Assembly: GCF_023156585.1 (NCBI RefSeq)
Contig: NZ_JALNMI010000001.1
Location: forward strand, 806,001 to 870,000
DNA from: Subsaxibacter sp. CAU 1640
Lineage (GTDB): Bacteria; Bacteroidota; Bacteroidia; Flavobacteriales; Flavobacteriaceae
Length of the DNA stretch: 64,000 nucleotides
Direction of reading: 5' to 3'
How positions within the stretch are numbered: the stretch's first letter is position 1; every line of letters starts with the position of its first letter. Below the pieces are notes generated by a model that was given only the letters and a program-made list of their open reading frames with translations, made no database searches and was not told the DNA's origin. Shown here piece by piece: positions 55,061-64,000 of the stretch. The translations under genes and the position numbers were made by a program.

Positions 55061-57184
55061 TCATTTATGCAGTTTCAACTGAATACGCTTCCGCGGAATA
55101 TCCACATCGAGAACTTTTACTATTACCTGTTGATGAAGGCTGACGTGCTCGTTAACATCAGATACAAACGAATCCGATAGATTCGACACGTGAATCAGTC
55201 CACTTTCTTTGATGCCAATGTCCACAAAAGCACCAAAATTGGTAATGTTGTTTACAATTCCTGGCAGCAATTGGCCTTCTTGTAAATCGTTAATCGTTTT
55301 GATGTTTTGGTTGAAGGTAAACACTTTTGCAGTCTCGCGAATGTCGAGTCCTGGCTTTTCAAGTTCCTTGATGATATCTTCAAGAGTTGGCAATCCAATG
55401 GATTCGGTACAATAGGTTTTCAATTCAAGTTTTTGCAGAAGCGATTTGTTGCCTATCAAATCAGATACATTCTTCCCTAAATCTTTGGCCATTCGTCCTA
55501 CCAATTCATAACGCTCTGGATGTACTGATGAATCATCCAATGGATTTTCAGCCGATTTCACTCTTAAAAATCCAGCGCCTTGTTCATAGGCTTTATCACC
55601 TAATCGAGATACTTTTTTAAGGTCATTTCGCGAAGAGAATGCACCATTTTCATCACGATAGTTGACTATGTTTTCCGCCAATTTTGGCCCAATTCCCGAC
55701 ACGTAACTCAACAAACTTGTACTCGCTGTGTTGAGGTTGACGCCAACGGCATTTACACAACTTTCCACTACAACATCCAGCTCTTTTTTGAGTTTGCTTT
55801 GGTCCACATCGTGTTGATATTGGCCAATACCTATAGATTTTGCATCAATTTTCACCAACTCTGCTAATGGGTCTTGTAGTCGTCTCCCTATCGACACCGA
55901 ACCACGAACTGTCACATCATAGTTTGGAAATTCGTCTCTTGCAATTTTCGAAGCCGAATAAATACTCGCACCAGCTTCGCTCACCACAAATACCTGCATA
56001 TCATTCTTAAAACGAATTTTTCTGATGAGTGCCTCGGTTTCTCTGGAAGCTGTGCCATTCCCAATGGCAATGGCATCAATTTGATAAGCTTCGGCGAGTG
56101 TGCTTATCTTTTTCATCGCGCCAATACTATCACTTTTGGGCGGATGCGGATAAATGGTTTCGTTATACAATAAACCACCTTGAGCGTCGAGACACACGAT
56201 TTTACAGCCTGTACGAAATCCTGGGTCGATGGCGAGAACTCGTTTTTCTCCCAATGGCGAACCTAACAATAGTTGCTTCAGGTTTTTGGCAAACACCGAA
56301 ATGGCAGCATCATCAGCTTTTTCCTTGGCGTTTTGAAGTGCCTCATTGCTCAACGAGGGCAATAGCAGTCGCTTGTAAGCATCTTGAATTGCCAATCGTA
56401 TCTGTTCTGCACACGCGTTGTTCGACCGAATAGTTTTGTCTTCTATTCTTGAAATGGCTCTGTCATCATCAATCGAGATTTTCGTTTTGATAAAGCCTTC
56501 ACTTTCGGCTCTCAAAATTGCCAATAATCTATGGGAAGGTATGCGACCCAATGATTCTTCCCAATCAAAATAGTCTCGAAATTTTTGTGCGTCTTCCTCA
56601 TCTGCTTTTGACTTGACCGCTTTGGTTGAAATCATCGCAAAACGTTCCAGTTGATGTCGGATGTGGTTTCTGAAATCGGTACGTTCGTTTATCCATTCGG
56701 AGATAATGTGCCTTGCACCTTCCAGAGCTTCATCTGCGGAAGCGACATCGCCTTTTGTGTATTTGAGAGCAATCGACTCAACATCAGAAGCATTTTGCGA
56801 CATAATGATTTTTGCCAGAGGCTCCAGTCCGTTTTGCCGTGCCGTTTCGGCCTTCGTTTTTCTACTTTTTTTAAACGGAAGATACAAGTCTTCAAGCGCT
56901 GTTAAATCTTCAGTGGCTTCAATTTTCTTCTTTAGTTCATCGGTCAAAACACCTTGTTCTTCAATCGATTTTAAGATAGTGAGTTTTCGTTTTTCAAGCG
57001 TTTCAAACAGTTCCTTATACTTTACAATATCACCAATCTGCACTTCATCAAGATTGCCTGTTCGCTCCTTTCGATATCTGGAAATAAATGGAATGGTGCA
57101 GGCTTCATTTAAAAGTTCAATCGTATTTTTTATAGCGTGTTCGGTAAGTTGCGTATGGGATTTTATATAGGAAACTAATGACAT
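55061..57184 (-). CDS. Tex-family RNA-binding transcription accessory protein
   Basis: 707 residues. N-terminal Tex helical region (TIPFISRYRKERTG), YqgF/RNase H-like domain (about 310-440; VLAIDPGFRTGCKIV), two helix-hairpin-helix motifs (about 470-550) and a C-terminal S1 domain (about 630-707; GIVNNITNFGAFVDIGIKES). Standard Tex architecture. Confidence 0.96.
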   Translation of the reverse strand: MSLVSYIKSHTQLTEHAIKNTIELLNEACTIPFISRYRKERTGNLDEVQIGDIVKYKELFETLEKRKLTILKSIEEQGVLTDELKKKIEATEDLTALEDLYLPFKKSRKTKAETARQNGLEPLAKIIMSQNASDVESIALKYTKGDVASADEALEGARHIISEWINERTDFRNHIRHQLERFAMISTKAVKSKADEEDAQKFRDYFDWEESLGRIPSHRLLAILRAESEGFIKTKISIDDDRAISRIEDKTIRSNNACAEQIRLAIQDAYKRLLLPSLSNEALQNAKEKADDAAISVFAKNLKQLLLGSPLGEKRVLAIDPGFRTGCKIVCLDAQGGLLYNETIYPHPPKSDSIGAMKKISTLAEAYQIDAIAIGNGTASRETEALIRKIRFKNDMQVFVVSEAGASIYSASKIARDEFPNYDVTVRGSVSIGRRLQDPLAELVKIDAKSIGIGQYQHDVDQSKLKKELDVVVESCVNAVGVNLNTASTSLLSYVSGIGPKLAENIVNYRDENGAFSSRNDLKKVSRLGDKAYEQGAGFLRVKSAENPLDDSSVHPERYELVGRMAKDLGKNVSDLIGNKSLLQKLELKTYCTESIGLPTLEDIIKELEKPGLDIRETAKVFTFNQNIKTINDLQEGQLLPGIVNNITNFGAFVDIGIKESGLIHVSNLSDSFVSDVNEHVSLHQQVIVKVLDVDIPRKRIQLKLHK

Positions 57185-57288
57185 TGTTGTTATTTAAGTT
57201 GAATGGCAAAGATAAAAAATACGGCATTTGTCGTATGGTTTTATAAAGACTTGAGGTATAGTTTTGTGGGTAGCCAAAATTTATCACA

Positions 57289-58041
57289 ATGAAGAAACTT
57301 ACAATCATTTATTTTCTTTTTTCAAGTGTGTTTACCTTTTCACAGGGTAAAATTGACTTCGAAACTTTCTCGATGCCCATTGTTACCAATTATCTATACT
57401 ATGGTGTGGGTGATGCCGAGCGAACCAAAGGTGTAAAGGAACTTCATATTACTATTGAAGAATCTAAAAGACAAATATCTTATTATTTCGATATGGACAA
57501 TAACCTTACGAAGATGAATATCAATGGAGGAAATGAGTTCAGGGAATACCATTATGAAAATGGACGCATTGCATTTATAGAATCAAAATCATTAAACGGA
57601 AGTTTTAAAAAACCAGTCATTTATAATGAAAAAGGACAGGTATTTTCCCATTGCGACCCAGGTAATGTCTATGGGAATAATTTCTACTATTATGAGTATG
57701 ACGATTTTGGGAATATTACTAAAATGTGGAGTACACGGAAAGACAACTTAACAAAAGAAGAGTTGAAAAATGAAACACCATATAATTCCTATAAATATGA
57801 TGATAAGCAAAGATTGGTTGAGGTGAAAACATCTTATTCAACAGAAACTTATGAATACAAGAAATTTGGAAATTATCTTTTGGTGACGAAAAACTATTCC
57901 TATGGAGGAAAAAAGCCATCTAAATCAGACTTTAGATATAACGAATATGGATTGCTTACGGACTACCGATATGTTGTAGACAAGAATGGCAATTGGATCT
58001 ATCATGATACTGGCGTCAAGAGACGAGTTGTATATTATTAA
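57289..58041 (+). CDS. Secreted YD-type repeat protein (250 aa)
   Basis: 250 residues. Signal peptide (IYFLFSSVFTFSQG), then Tyr/Asp-rich repeats such as FREYHYENGR and YEYDDFGNITKMW, resembling YD/RHS-like or YwqK-like strand repeats. No toxin domain. It leads three collinear genes; the next starts 15 bases after its stop. Confidence 0.78.
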   Translation: MKKLTIIYFLFSSVFTFSQGKIDFETFSMPIVTNYLYYGVGDAERTKGVKELHITIEESKRQISYYFDMDNNLTKMNINGGNEFREYHYENGRIAFIESKSLNGSFKKPVIYNEKGQVFSHCDPGNVYGNNFYYYEYDDFGNITKMWSTRKDNLTKEELKNETPYNSYKYDDKQRLVEVKTSYSTETYEYKKFGNYLLVTKNYSYGGKKPSKSDFRYNEYGLLTDYRYVVDKNGNWIYHDTGVKRRVVYY

Positions 58042-58056
58042 TAAAACAGAATTAAA

Positions 58057-59040
58057 ATGAGACAAACTATATTTTTCGTAACTATTTTCTTTAGTGCTAT
58101 AGCAACCATAACAGGCCAAAACAACACAACGGCAGATTTTGACTTGCCTGAAAATACAGTGATGTATGCCACTGGAACTGTAAAATATAATGGAGAAACA
58201 AAACAACTGACGCCTATTTCACAAACACAGTATAGTTTTAAGGATCGTCTTCTTACTCTTGAAAGAGAAATGACAGTTATAGGTGATTTAAAATTGGCTG
58301 GTGTAAAGAACTTTTCCTATGACGCCAATAATCAACTGATACGAATTACGGATTCCGGTGGAGCGATGACCAATGACAAAGATGCAGGAGCATCGCACGA
58401 GGATTATAAAATTACGACATCAAAAAAAGATAACATCTTAAATATCTACAGAAATAATCTTCCCTACACTACCAAAACATTCAATTCCGAAGGTAAATTG
58501 GTGGAGGAAGACACGTATGATTACCAAGGAAAGTATGTTTTAACAAATGTGAAATATAATAGTGAATTGAAAATCACCAGAAATTATAGTTCAGATAGAG
58601 AATTGAGTAAAGTAATTACGGAATATCTTGACAAAAACGAAGCGCCTATAGTCGAAGTGGTATTTGAACCAAAGAATCCCTATTTCAACACAGTAACTTA
58701 CTTTTCTTACGCCGCGAATGGTGATTTACAATCTACCACGACTTACAAACACACAAGAGATAAATTGAAATCAAACTTTCAATATGTTAAGGATGGAAAA
58801 CCCACCGAAGTTCCTAAAGAAGCTTCAACGTTAACTCCTACTACAATTACTTATTATAATTATTCGGAAGGACAAGTTTGGGCAGCGAGAATACCAGATT
58901 TCATTACTTCGAATGAAATTACGATCACCGTAAGAGCCATTCAAACCAGTGATGGCAAAGAGAATAATATCATAAATGACCAGAAAGCCTTTATGAAATT
59001 CCTTGATGAAACTTACCAAAAAATCAAAGCCAAAAAATAA
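58057..59040 (+). CDS. Secreted YD-type repeat protein (327 aa)
   Basis: 327 residues with a signal peptide (IFFSAIATITGQ) and YD-like motifs (NFSYDANNQLIRI, FNSEGKLVEEDTYDY). It resembles its neighbours in repeat style, suggesting duplication. Its TAA overlaps the ATG of the next gene by one base (TAATG), indicating translational coupling. Confidence 0.8.
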   Translation: MRQTIFFVTIFFSAIATITGQNNTTADFDLPENTVMYATGTVKYNGETKQLTPISQTQYSFKDRLLTLEREMTVIGDLKLAGVKNFSYDANNQLIRITDSGGAMTNDKDAGASHEDYKITTSKKDNILNIYRNNLPYTTKTFNSEGKLVEEDTYDYQGKYVLTNVKYNSELKITRNYSSDRELSKVITEYLDKNEAPIVEVVFEPKNPYFNTVTYFSYAANGDLQSTTTYKHTRDKLKSNFQYVKDGKPTEVPKEASTLTPTTITYYNYSEGQVWAARIPDFITSNEITITVRAIQTSDGKENNIINDQKAFMKFLDETYQKIKAKK

Positions 59041-61190
59041 TGAAACAATTAGCCCTAGCACTTTTATGCGCCATTAACTTAACTGCTTTTTCCCAACAAG
59101 TTGATTGGGTCAATGCGCCAATGAACCCTATTGCGTTTGCTTATAAATTGGAACATTTTCAGTTGAAAGGTGATGTTGCTTATTATAATGGTCGTCATTT
59201 TGACACCAATGGATTGATGGTTTCTCTCTCTAATTATGCAGACTACGCGGATTATTTTTATGAAAACGGAAAATTGGCCGAAGATTCTAATGGCTCGAGA
59301 TATAATTTCAATGACCAAGGTTATATTTCTTATAGAAAAAACTATACTTATGAATATGATTCCAAAGGATATTTAACTGCGGAAATTTATCAAAGTCTCT
59401 TATCCGGGAAAAAAGTGGAAACCATAACCCGATACAGTTATGATACCAATAATCGACTTATAAAAAAGGAAAATTTCACTGGTGATAAGTCAAATTATTA
59501 TTACACCTATGTTTATAAAAAGGTAGACGACATTCTTCAGGTTACGGAAGAGCGCTTTGAAGGAACTGTTTCTAAATGGAAGACTTATTATGAATTTAAA
59601 AACGGTAGAAAAATCCTTGCAAAGGAAAATAATAGCGACATCGTCACCAAAATAGAATATAAGTTTGACTCGAAAGGAAACACCCGTAAGGTCGATTACA
59701 TTCAGTCAAATGGTGTGCACGACAGCTTTGATGATAATCTTTTATATCATTCACAAGCAAACAATTCAAAAATCACTTTAGATAATAGTGAAAATAAATT
59801 GAAAGTCTTTCGTAATGGAGAATTGGCATATGATATTGAACGTGCGACTTTAAAAAATAAAAAGGATATTCTACTATATGAAGCACTAACAAAAACTTAT
59901 TATAAGGTGAATGATATTTATGGAGATAATCCTAATAAACAGAAAAATATCATCCCACAAAAAATGTCACAAGGGCAGGAAGCAATGGCTCATTTATTGG
60001 ACAATAAAGTAGATATCTATTTTAGAGGTAGCAATATATTTGGTTCAGGAGATATTTTGAAACCTATTTCTATCTATAATGCTTTGGTAGTATATCATTT
60101 ACCGGACCGTACTTATATAAACTTTAATTATTTATTTGAAAATTTTAAATTAACTGACAACAGTTTTTTTCCTGGTCAAATTCTTCCGCCTTCCTCAACA
60201 TCGGTTTTTTACGCTAAAAAATATGATGGTTTAGTGTCAACATATAAATTCGTTGTGAATGGAGTCAGCATTGCTGATAAAATGAAGGCCATGGGTTATT
60301 TGAAAGGTGATGTAGATATGGTCGTTGAACGCCAAACGGACAAGCAATTATTTGTTCTTGATGGTTATGCAAATGCTATCAATGAAAAAGTGTATCAAGG
60401 TAGATACTATGACAAGGCATCGGATGGTGACATAGTCAAAACAAATTCAGAAAAGGATACGGAAAAAATGCAACCTTCGAACGCCGTTTCTACAACTACC
60501 TCCACCACAAATAATACAAATACTCTTAAAACAGGTTGCATTTCTGGGAATTGCACTGATGGTTATGGCATCTATAAATATACCGAGTCAACAGTTGAAG
60601 GATTCTTTTCAAATGGAAAACCAAACGGGTTTGGCATCCAAAATTACGAAACCGGTGGATATGAAGGCGAACTAAAGGACGGTTCGCGCGATGGCTTTGG
60701 ACTTTACGCATGGGATGCAACAGGCGCAAACTATGTAGGATATTGGAAAGATGGAAAACAGCAAGGTCTTGGCATGATGATGACAGATGGTAAGGTTACT
60801 CAAGCTGGTGTTTATGAGGATGGAAAGTGGACCACAGACTATGCGTCAGATTACAAAAAAGGTGTTAAATCTGCAAATTGCGAAGGAAATTGTGATAATG
60901 GTTTTGGAATCTACACCTTCTCTGATGGAGGTAGATATATGGGATTATTCAAAGATTCAAAAATGAATGGCGTCGGACTGTACTTTTGGCCAAGTGGTGC
61001 ATCTTATTTTGGTGTATGGAGTATGGGTGTTCGCACAGGTCAAGGTCAATATTATTATACAGATGGTAAATGCTATAAAGGCAACTTTGCAAATAACCTC
61101 TTACATGGATTAGGTGTTTATTACAATGCAGACGACACAATTTCATCAAAAGGTTATTGGGAAAATAACGCCTTAAAAACAAGTATGTAA
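59040..61190 (+). CDS. Secreted YD/MORN-repeat protein
   Basis: 716 residues. Signal peptide (LALLCAINLTAFSQQ), YD-like repeats (60-240), a middle domain and a C-terminal MORN region (about 500-716) with units such as VEGFFSNGKPNGFGI and YVGYWKDGKQQGLGM. Two MORN blocks each open with a C-x3-C motif before GYGIY or GFGIY. MORN sheets usually bind membranes or proteins. Translationally coupled to the gene before it. Function unknown. Confidence 0.82.
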   Translation: MKQLALALLCAINLTAFSQQVDWVNAPMNPIAFAYKLEHFQLKGDVAYYNGRHFDTNGLMVSLSNYADYADYFYENGKLAEDSNGSRYNFNDQGYISYRKNYTYEYDSKGYLTAEIYQSLLSGKKVETITRYSYDTNNRLIKKENFTGDKSNYYYTYVYKKVDDILQVTEERFEGTVSKWKTYYEFKNGRKILAKENNSDIVTKIEYKFDSKGNTRKVDYIQSNGVHDSFDDNLLYHSQANNSKITLDNSENKLKVFRNGELAYDIERATLKNKKDILLYEALTKTYYKVNDIYGDNPNKQKNIIPQKMSQGQEAMAHLLDNKVDIYFRGSNIFGSGDILKPISIYNALVVYHLPDRTYINFNYLFENFKLTDNSFFPGQILPPSSTSVFYAKKYDGLVSTYKFVVNGVSIADKMKAMGYLKGDVDMVVERQTDKQLFVLDGYANAINEKVYQGRYYDKASDGDIVKTNSEKDTEKMQPSNAVSTTTSTTNNTNTLKTGCISGNCTDGYGIYKYTESTVEGFFSNGKPNGFGIQNYETGGYEGELKDGSRDGFGLYAWDATGANYVGYWKDGKQQGLGMMMTDGKVTQAGVYEDGKWTTDYASDYKKGVKSANCEGNCDNGFGIYTFSDGGRYMGLFKDSKMNGVGLYFWPSGASYFGVWSMGVRTGQGQYYYTDGKCYKGNFANNLLHGLGVYYNADDTISSKGYWENNALKTSM

Positions 61191-61212
61191 ATGAAACAAC
61201 TGAATGAGTTTT

Positions 61213-63276
61213 TTAGCTGATATGCAATCCGTTATTGACACTTTGCTCTGCATCAGGATTTACAAACACCAATTTCCCATCAGCTGATGCGGTCATTAAA
61301 ATCATACCTTGACTTTCGACACCGCGTAAGGCTCTTGGAGCTAAATTGACCAAAACAGTCACTCGTTTCCCGACAACTTCTTCTGGGGTAAAACTTTCGG
61401 CAATTCCTGATACAATGGTTCTTACATCGATTCCTGTGTCCACTTTCAACACTAAAAGTTTATTGGCTTTTGGCATTTTTTCGGCTTCAATAATGGTGCC
61501 TACACGCATATCCAATTTTGCAAAATCGTCATAAGTAATCGTCTCTTTTTGAGGTTCTACTTTTTTGTTGGCGGCTTCGTTCGCTTTTTTACTGGCTTCC
61601 AATTTCTCCAATTGTTTTTGGATGGTTTCGTCTTCGATTTTTGAAAACAACAATTCAGCCTTTCCTATTTGGTGTCCTGCAGGAAGTAAATCATTTTTTG
61701 ATGAGATATCACTCCAAGACGTCTCGACTGCGCTCGACGAGACATTCAAAATTCCTTTCAATTTTTCCGAAGTAAATGGCAAAAATGGCTCACTCAACGT
61801 AGCCAAAGCCGCTGCGACTTGAAGTGCCACATACATTACTGTCTTGGTGCGTTCTTCATCGGTTTTAATGGTTTTCCATGGCTCTTCATCTGCCAAATAT
61901 TTGTTGCCCAAACGCGCCAAATTCATCAATTCCTGACTCGCCTCACGGAAACGATAACGTTCAATGGAACTCGCAATCACTTCAGGATAGGCTCTCAACG
62001 CTGCAAAGGTGTCGTCATCAACTTTTGAAAATTCTGAAGGCGTTGGGACAATTCCATTGTAATATTTATCGGTCAACACCACGACACGATTGATGAAATT
62101 TCCAAAAATCGCCACCAATTCATTATTATTTCTCGCCTGAAAGTCTGACCAAGTAAAGTCATTATCCTTGGTTTCTGGAGCATTTGCGGTTAGCACATAG
62201 CGCAACACATCCTGCTGATTAGGAAATTCCTTCAGATAATCGGGTAACCAAACTGCCCAATTTTTTGAGGTGGACAATTTGTTTCCTTCCAAATTCAAAA
62301 ACTCATTTGCTGGTACATTGTCTGGAAGAATGTAACTTCCTTCTGCTTTCAACATCGCAGGGAAAATGATACAGTGAAACACGATGTTATCTTTCCCGAT
62401 GAAATGAATCAACTTCGTATCCTTATCTTTCCAATAGGGCTCCCAATCTTTCCCAACACGTTCAGCCCATTCTTTGGTAGAAGAGATGTAACCAATTGGT
62501 GCATCAAACCAAACATACAATACTTTTCCATCTGCACCTTCTACTGGAACGGGAATGCCCCAATCCAAATCTCTTGTCACCGCTCTTGGGCGCAAACCAT
62601 CGTCAATCCAAGATTTGACCTGTCCATAAACATTCGGTTTCCAGTCTTTTTTATGGCCTTTCAAAATCCATTCTTTCAAAAATGCTTCGTGCTTATCCAA
62701 AGGCAAAAACCAATGCTTTGTCTGTTTCAAAGTAGGCGTGTTGCCAGTAATTGCTGATTTCGGATTGATTAAATCCGTAGCATTCAACGACGTTCCGCAT
62801 TTTTCACATTGGTCACCATACGCATTTTCGTTGCCACATTTTGGACACGTTCCGGTCACAAATCTATCTGCCAAAAACTGATTGGCTTCCTCATCATATA
62901 ACTGTTCGGTCACTTCTTCAACAAATTCACCTTTGTCATATAGTGTTTTGAAGAATTCCTGTGCCGTATCGTGATGGATTTTTGCAGACGTACGTGAGTA
63001 ATTGTCAAAAGAAATTCCAAATTCCTCAAAAGAATCTTTGATAATTGCATTGTATTTATCAACCACATCTTGCGGAGATACACCTTCATTTTTTGCTTTG
63101 ATGGTAATGGGAACGCCGTGTTCATCGCTTCCGCAGATAAAGGCAACATCATTTCCCTTCAAACGCAAATAGCGTGCATAAATGTCTGCTGGTACATATA
63201 CGCCTGCCAAATGACCGATGTGAATGGGTCCGTTGGTATAAGGCAAAGCCGCAGTAATGGTATATCTTTTTGACAT
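61213..63276 (-). CDS. metG: Methionyl-tRNA synthetase
   Basis: I start at the ATG at 63276 (687 aa), which begins [16 protein letters not shown]; the frame extends 14 codons further. Class I motifs: HIGHLAG, the zinc knuckle [18 protein letters not shown] and KLSTSKNW (KMSKS equivalent). The C-terminal TRBP-type tRNA-binding domain (about 590-687; [12 protein letters not shown]) is present. Charges tRNA-Met. Confidence 0.98.
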   Translation of the reverse strand: MSKRYTITAALPYTNGPIHIGHLAGVYVPADIYARYLRLKGNDVAFICGSDEHGVPITIKAKNEGVSPQDVVDKYNAIIKDSFEEFGISFDNYSRTSAKIHHDTAQEFFKTLYDKGEFVEEVTEQLYDEEANQFLADRFVTGTCPKCGNENAYGDQCEKCGTSLNATDLINPKSAITGNTPTLKQTKHWFLPLDKHEAFLKEWILKGHKKDWKPNVYGQVKSWIDDGLRPRAVTRDLDWGIPVPVEGADGKVLYVWFDAPIGYISSTKEWAERVGKDWEPYWKDKDTKLIHFIGKDNIVFHCIIFPAMLKAEGSYILPDNVPANEFLNLEGNKLSTSKNWAVWLPDYLKEFPNQQDVLRYVLTANAPETKDNDFTWSDFQARNNNELVAIFGNFINRVVVLTDKYYNGIVPTPSEFSKVDDDTFAALRAYPEVIASSIERYRFREASQELMNLARLGNKYLADEEPWKTIKTDEERTKTVMYVALQVAAALATLSEPFLPFTSEKLKGILNVSSSAVETSWSDISSKNDLLPAGHQIGKAELLFSKIEDETIQKQLEKLEASKKANEAANKKVEPQKETITYDDFAKLDMRVGTIIEAEKMPKANKLLVLKVDTGIDVRTIVSGIAESFTPEEVVGKRVTVLVNLAPRALRGVESQGMILMTASADGKLVFVNPDAEQSVNNGLHIS

Positions 63277-63362
63277 TGTTTGGTATCGTTTTTGAAGCCA
63301 CAAAAGTACGTAATTCAACTGCGAATTCGAAAAAAAATGTACATTTACAAAAAGCGTGTTTT

Positions 63363-64000
63363 ATGTCTTTCAAATCAGTTTTTATCCTGCTGTTCAGTCT
63401 TGTTTTTCTTTTGAAAGATGAGTATATAACGGCTCAAAACACTTCTACCAAAACTATGCAGACCAATTTGATTCAACCACCATTTCTGAAACCTGGCGAC
63501 ACGGTTGCCATTGTGGCACCTTCAGGCGTTTTAAAAAATAGAACCGATGAGGTGGGACGAAGCAAGGCTATTCTCGAAAGTTGGGGATTGAAGGTGGTAA
63601 TTGGGAAACACGTGTTCAGCAAAAATGGACATTTTGCAGGAACTGATGATGAACGTTGCGAGGATTTCCAAAAAGCTTTGAATGACCCAAGTGTCAAGGC
63701 CATTTGGGCAGCGAGAGGTGGTTATGGTACTGTTAGAATTTTGGATAAATTGGATTATACGCAATTCAAAAAGAACCCTAAATGGATTATTGGCTATTCG
63801 GATATTACGGCGCTTCACAACCAACTTCATAATTTGGGTTACGAAACCATTCACGCGCTGATGTGTACAAGTTTGACCAAGGATGAAAGCGAAGTCAAAG
63901 AAGCGATTGACACGTTTAAAGACGCCATCTTCGGAAAACGATTGTCTTATCAACTAAAGGGTTCGTCATACAACAAAACAGGAACTGTCACCGCGCCATT
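63363..64000 (+). CDS. LD-carboxypeptidase, S66 family (3' end beyond window)
   Basis: Open from an ATG at 63363 to the right edge (212 codons). A signal peptide (LLFSLVFLLKDEYITAQ) is followed by LKPGDTVAIVAPSG, the AARGGYGT loop that holds the catalytic Ser region, and IGYSDITALH, all typical of LdcA-type muramoyl-tetrapeptide carboxypeptidases. They remove the terminal D-Ala from murein tetrapeptides. The catalytic Glu and His lie beyond the edge. Confidence 0.92.
   Translation, partial: MSFKSVFILLFSLVFLLKDEYITAQNTSTKTMQTNLIQPPFLKPGDTVAIVAPSGVLKNRTDEVGRSKAILESWGLKVVIGKHVFSKNGHFAGTDDERCEDFQKALNDPSVKAIWAARGGYGTVRILDKLDYTQFKKNPKWIIGYSDITALHNQLHNLGYETIHALMCTSLTKDESEVKEAIDTFKDAIFGKRLSYQLKGSSYNKTGTVTAP

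Overview
The window is chromosomal DNA from a member of the Bacteroidota, most likely a Flavobacteriaceae. Support comes from a type IX secretion (T9SS) trio (CHU_C-type adhesin, PorP/SprF, OmpA-PD40), TTTG / TAnnTTTG promoter-like motifs, an SDR-type threonine dehydrogenase, a flavobacterial-looking intergenic repeat and mostly low-GC genes. No species can be named.

Layout. 1-4729 (minus): a response regulator and a giant multi-PAS histidine kinase that runs off the left edge. 5189-7636 (minus): small hypotheticals and a DUF3037/HipA-like kinase pair. 7927-9891: a YadA/S74-type repeat surface protein. 10145-18670 (minus): an OmpA protein, a PorP/SprF protein and a 1665-aa repeat adhesin, probably one T9SS surface module. 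18759-21719 (minus): a LysM protein and a nuclease-like hypothetical. 21883-26434 (minus): a tight operon of ECF sigma factor, membrane TPR protein and TPR-CHAT protease-like protein. 26626-38618: mainly housekeeping and proteolysis (threonine dehydrogenase, M13 and M28 peptidases, CBS protein, SSB, PEP carboxylase).

38630-45072 is the unusual part. Two short promoter/terminator units precede a cytoplasmic TPR protein gene. Three bases after a hairpin behind that gene, a dense array of tRNA-like elements begins. Seven compact ones (Tyr, Asp, Glu, Lys, Arg, one with a broken anticodon loop, Phe) sit 5-7 bases apart. They are followed by about 850 bases that fold into many hairpins, six with GNRA tetraloops, ending in a T-run. 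Then come split, truncated and apparently circularly permuted tRNA-like pieces. The array runs into genes for a slipin/SPFH protein and an RtcB-family RNA ligase, closed by a strong terminator. I read this as a possible RNA-repair or tRNA-mimic system; that function is inference.

45084-51227: a PiT-like transporter, a VIT/vWA protein, hypotheticals and a caspase-like lipoprotein. 51276-55058: a propeller sensor kinase with a LytTR regulator. 55061-57184 (minus): Tex. 57289-61190: a three-gene YD/MORN-type secreted protein operon. 61213-63276 (minus): methionyl-tRNA synthetase. 63363 to the end: a partial LD-carboxypeptidase.
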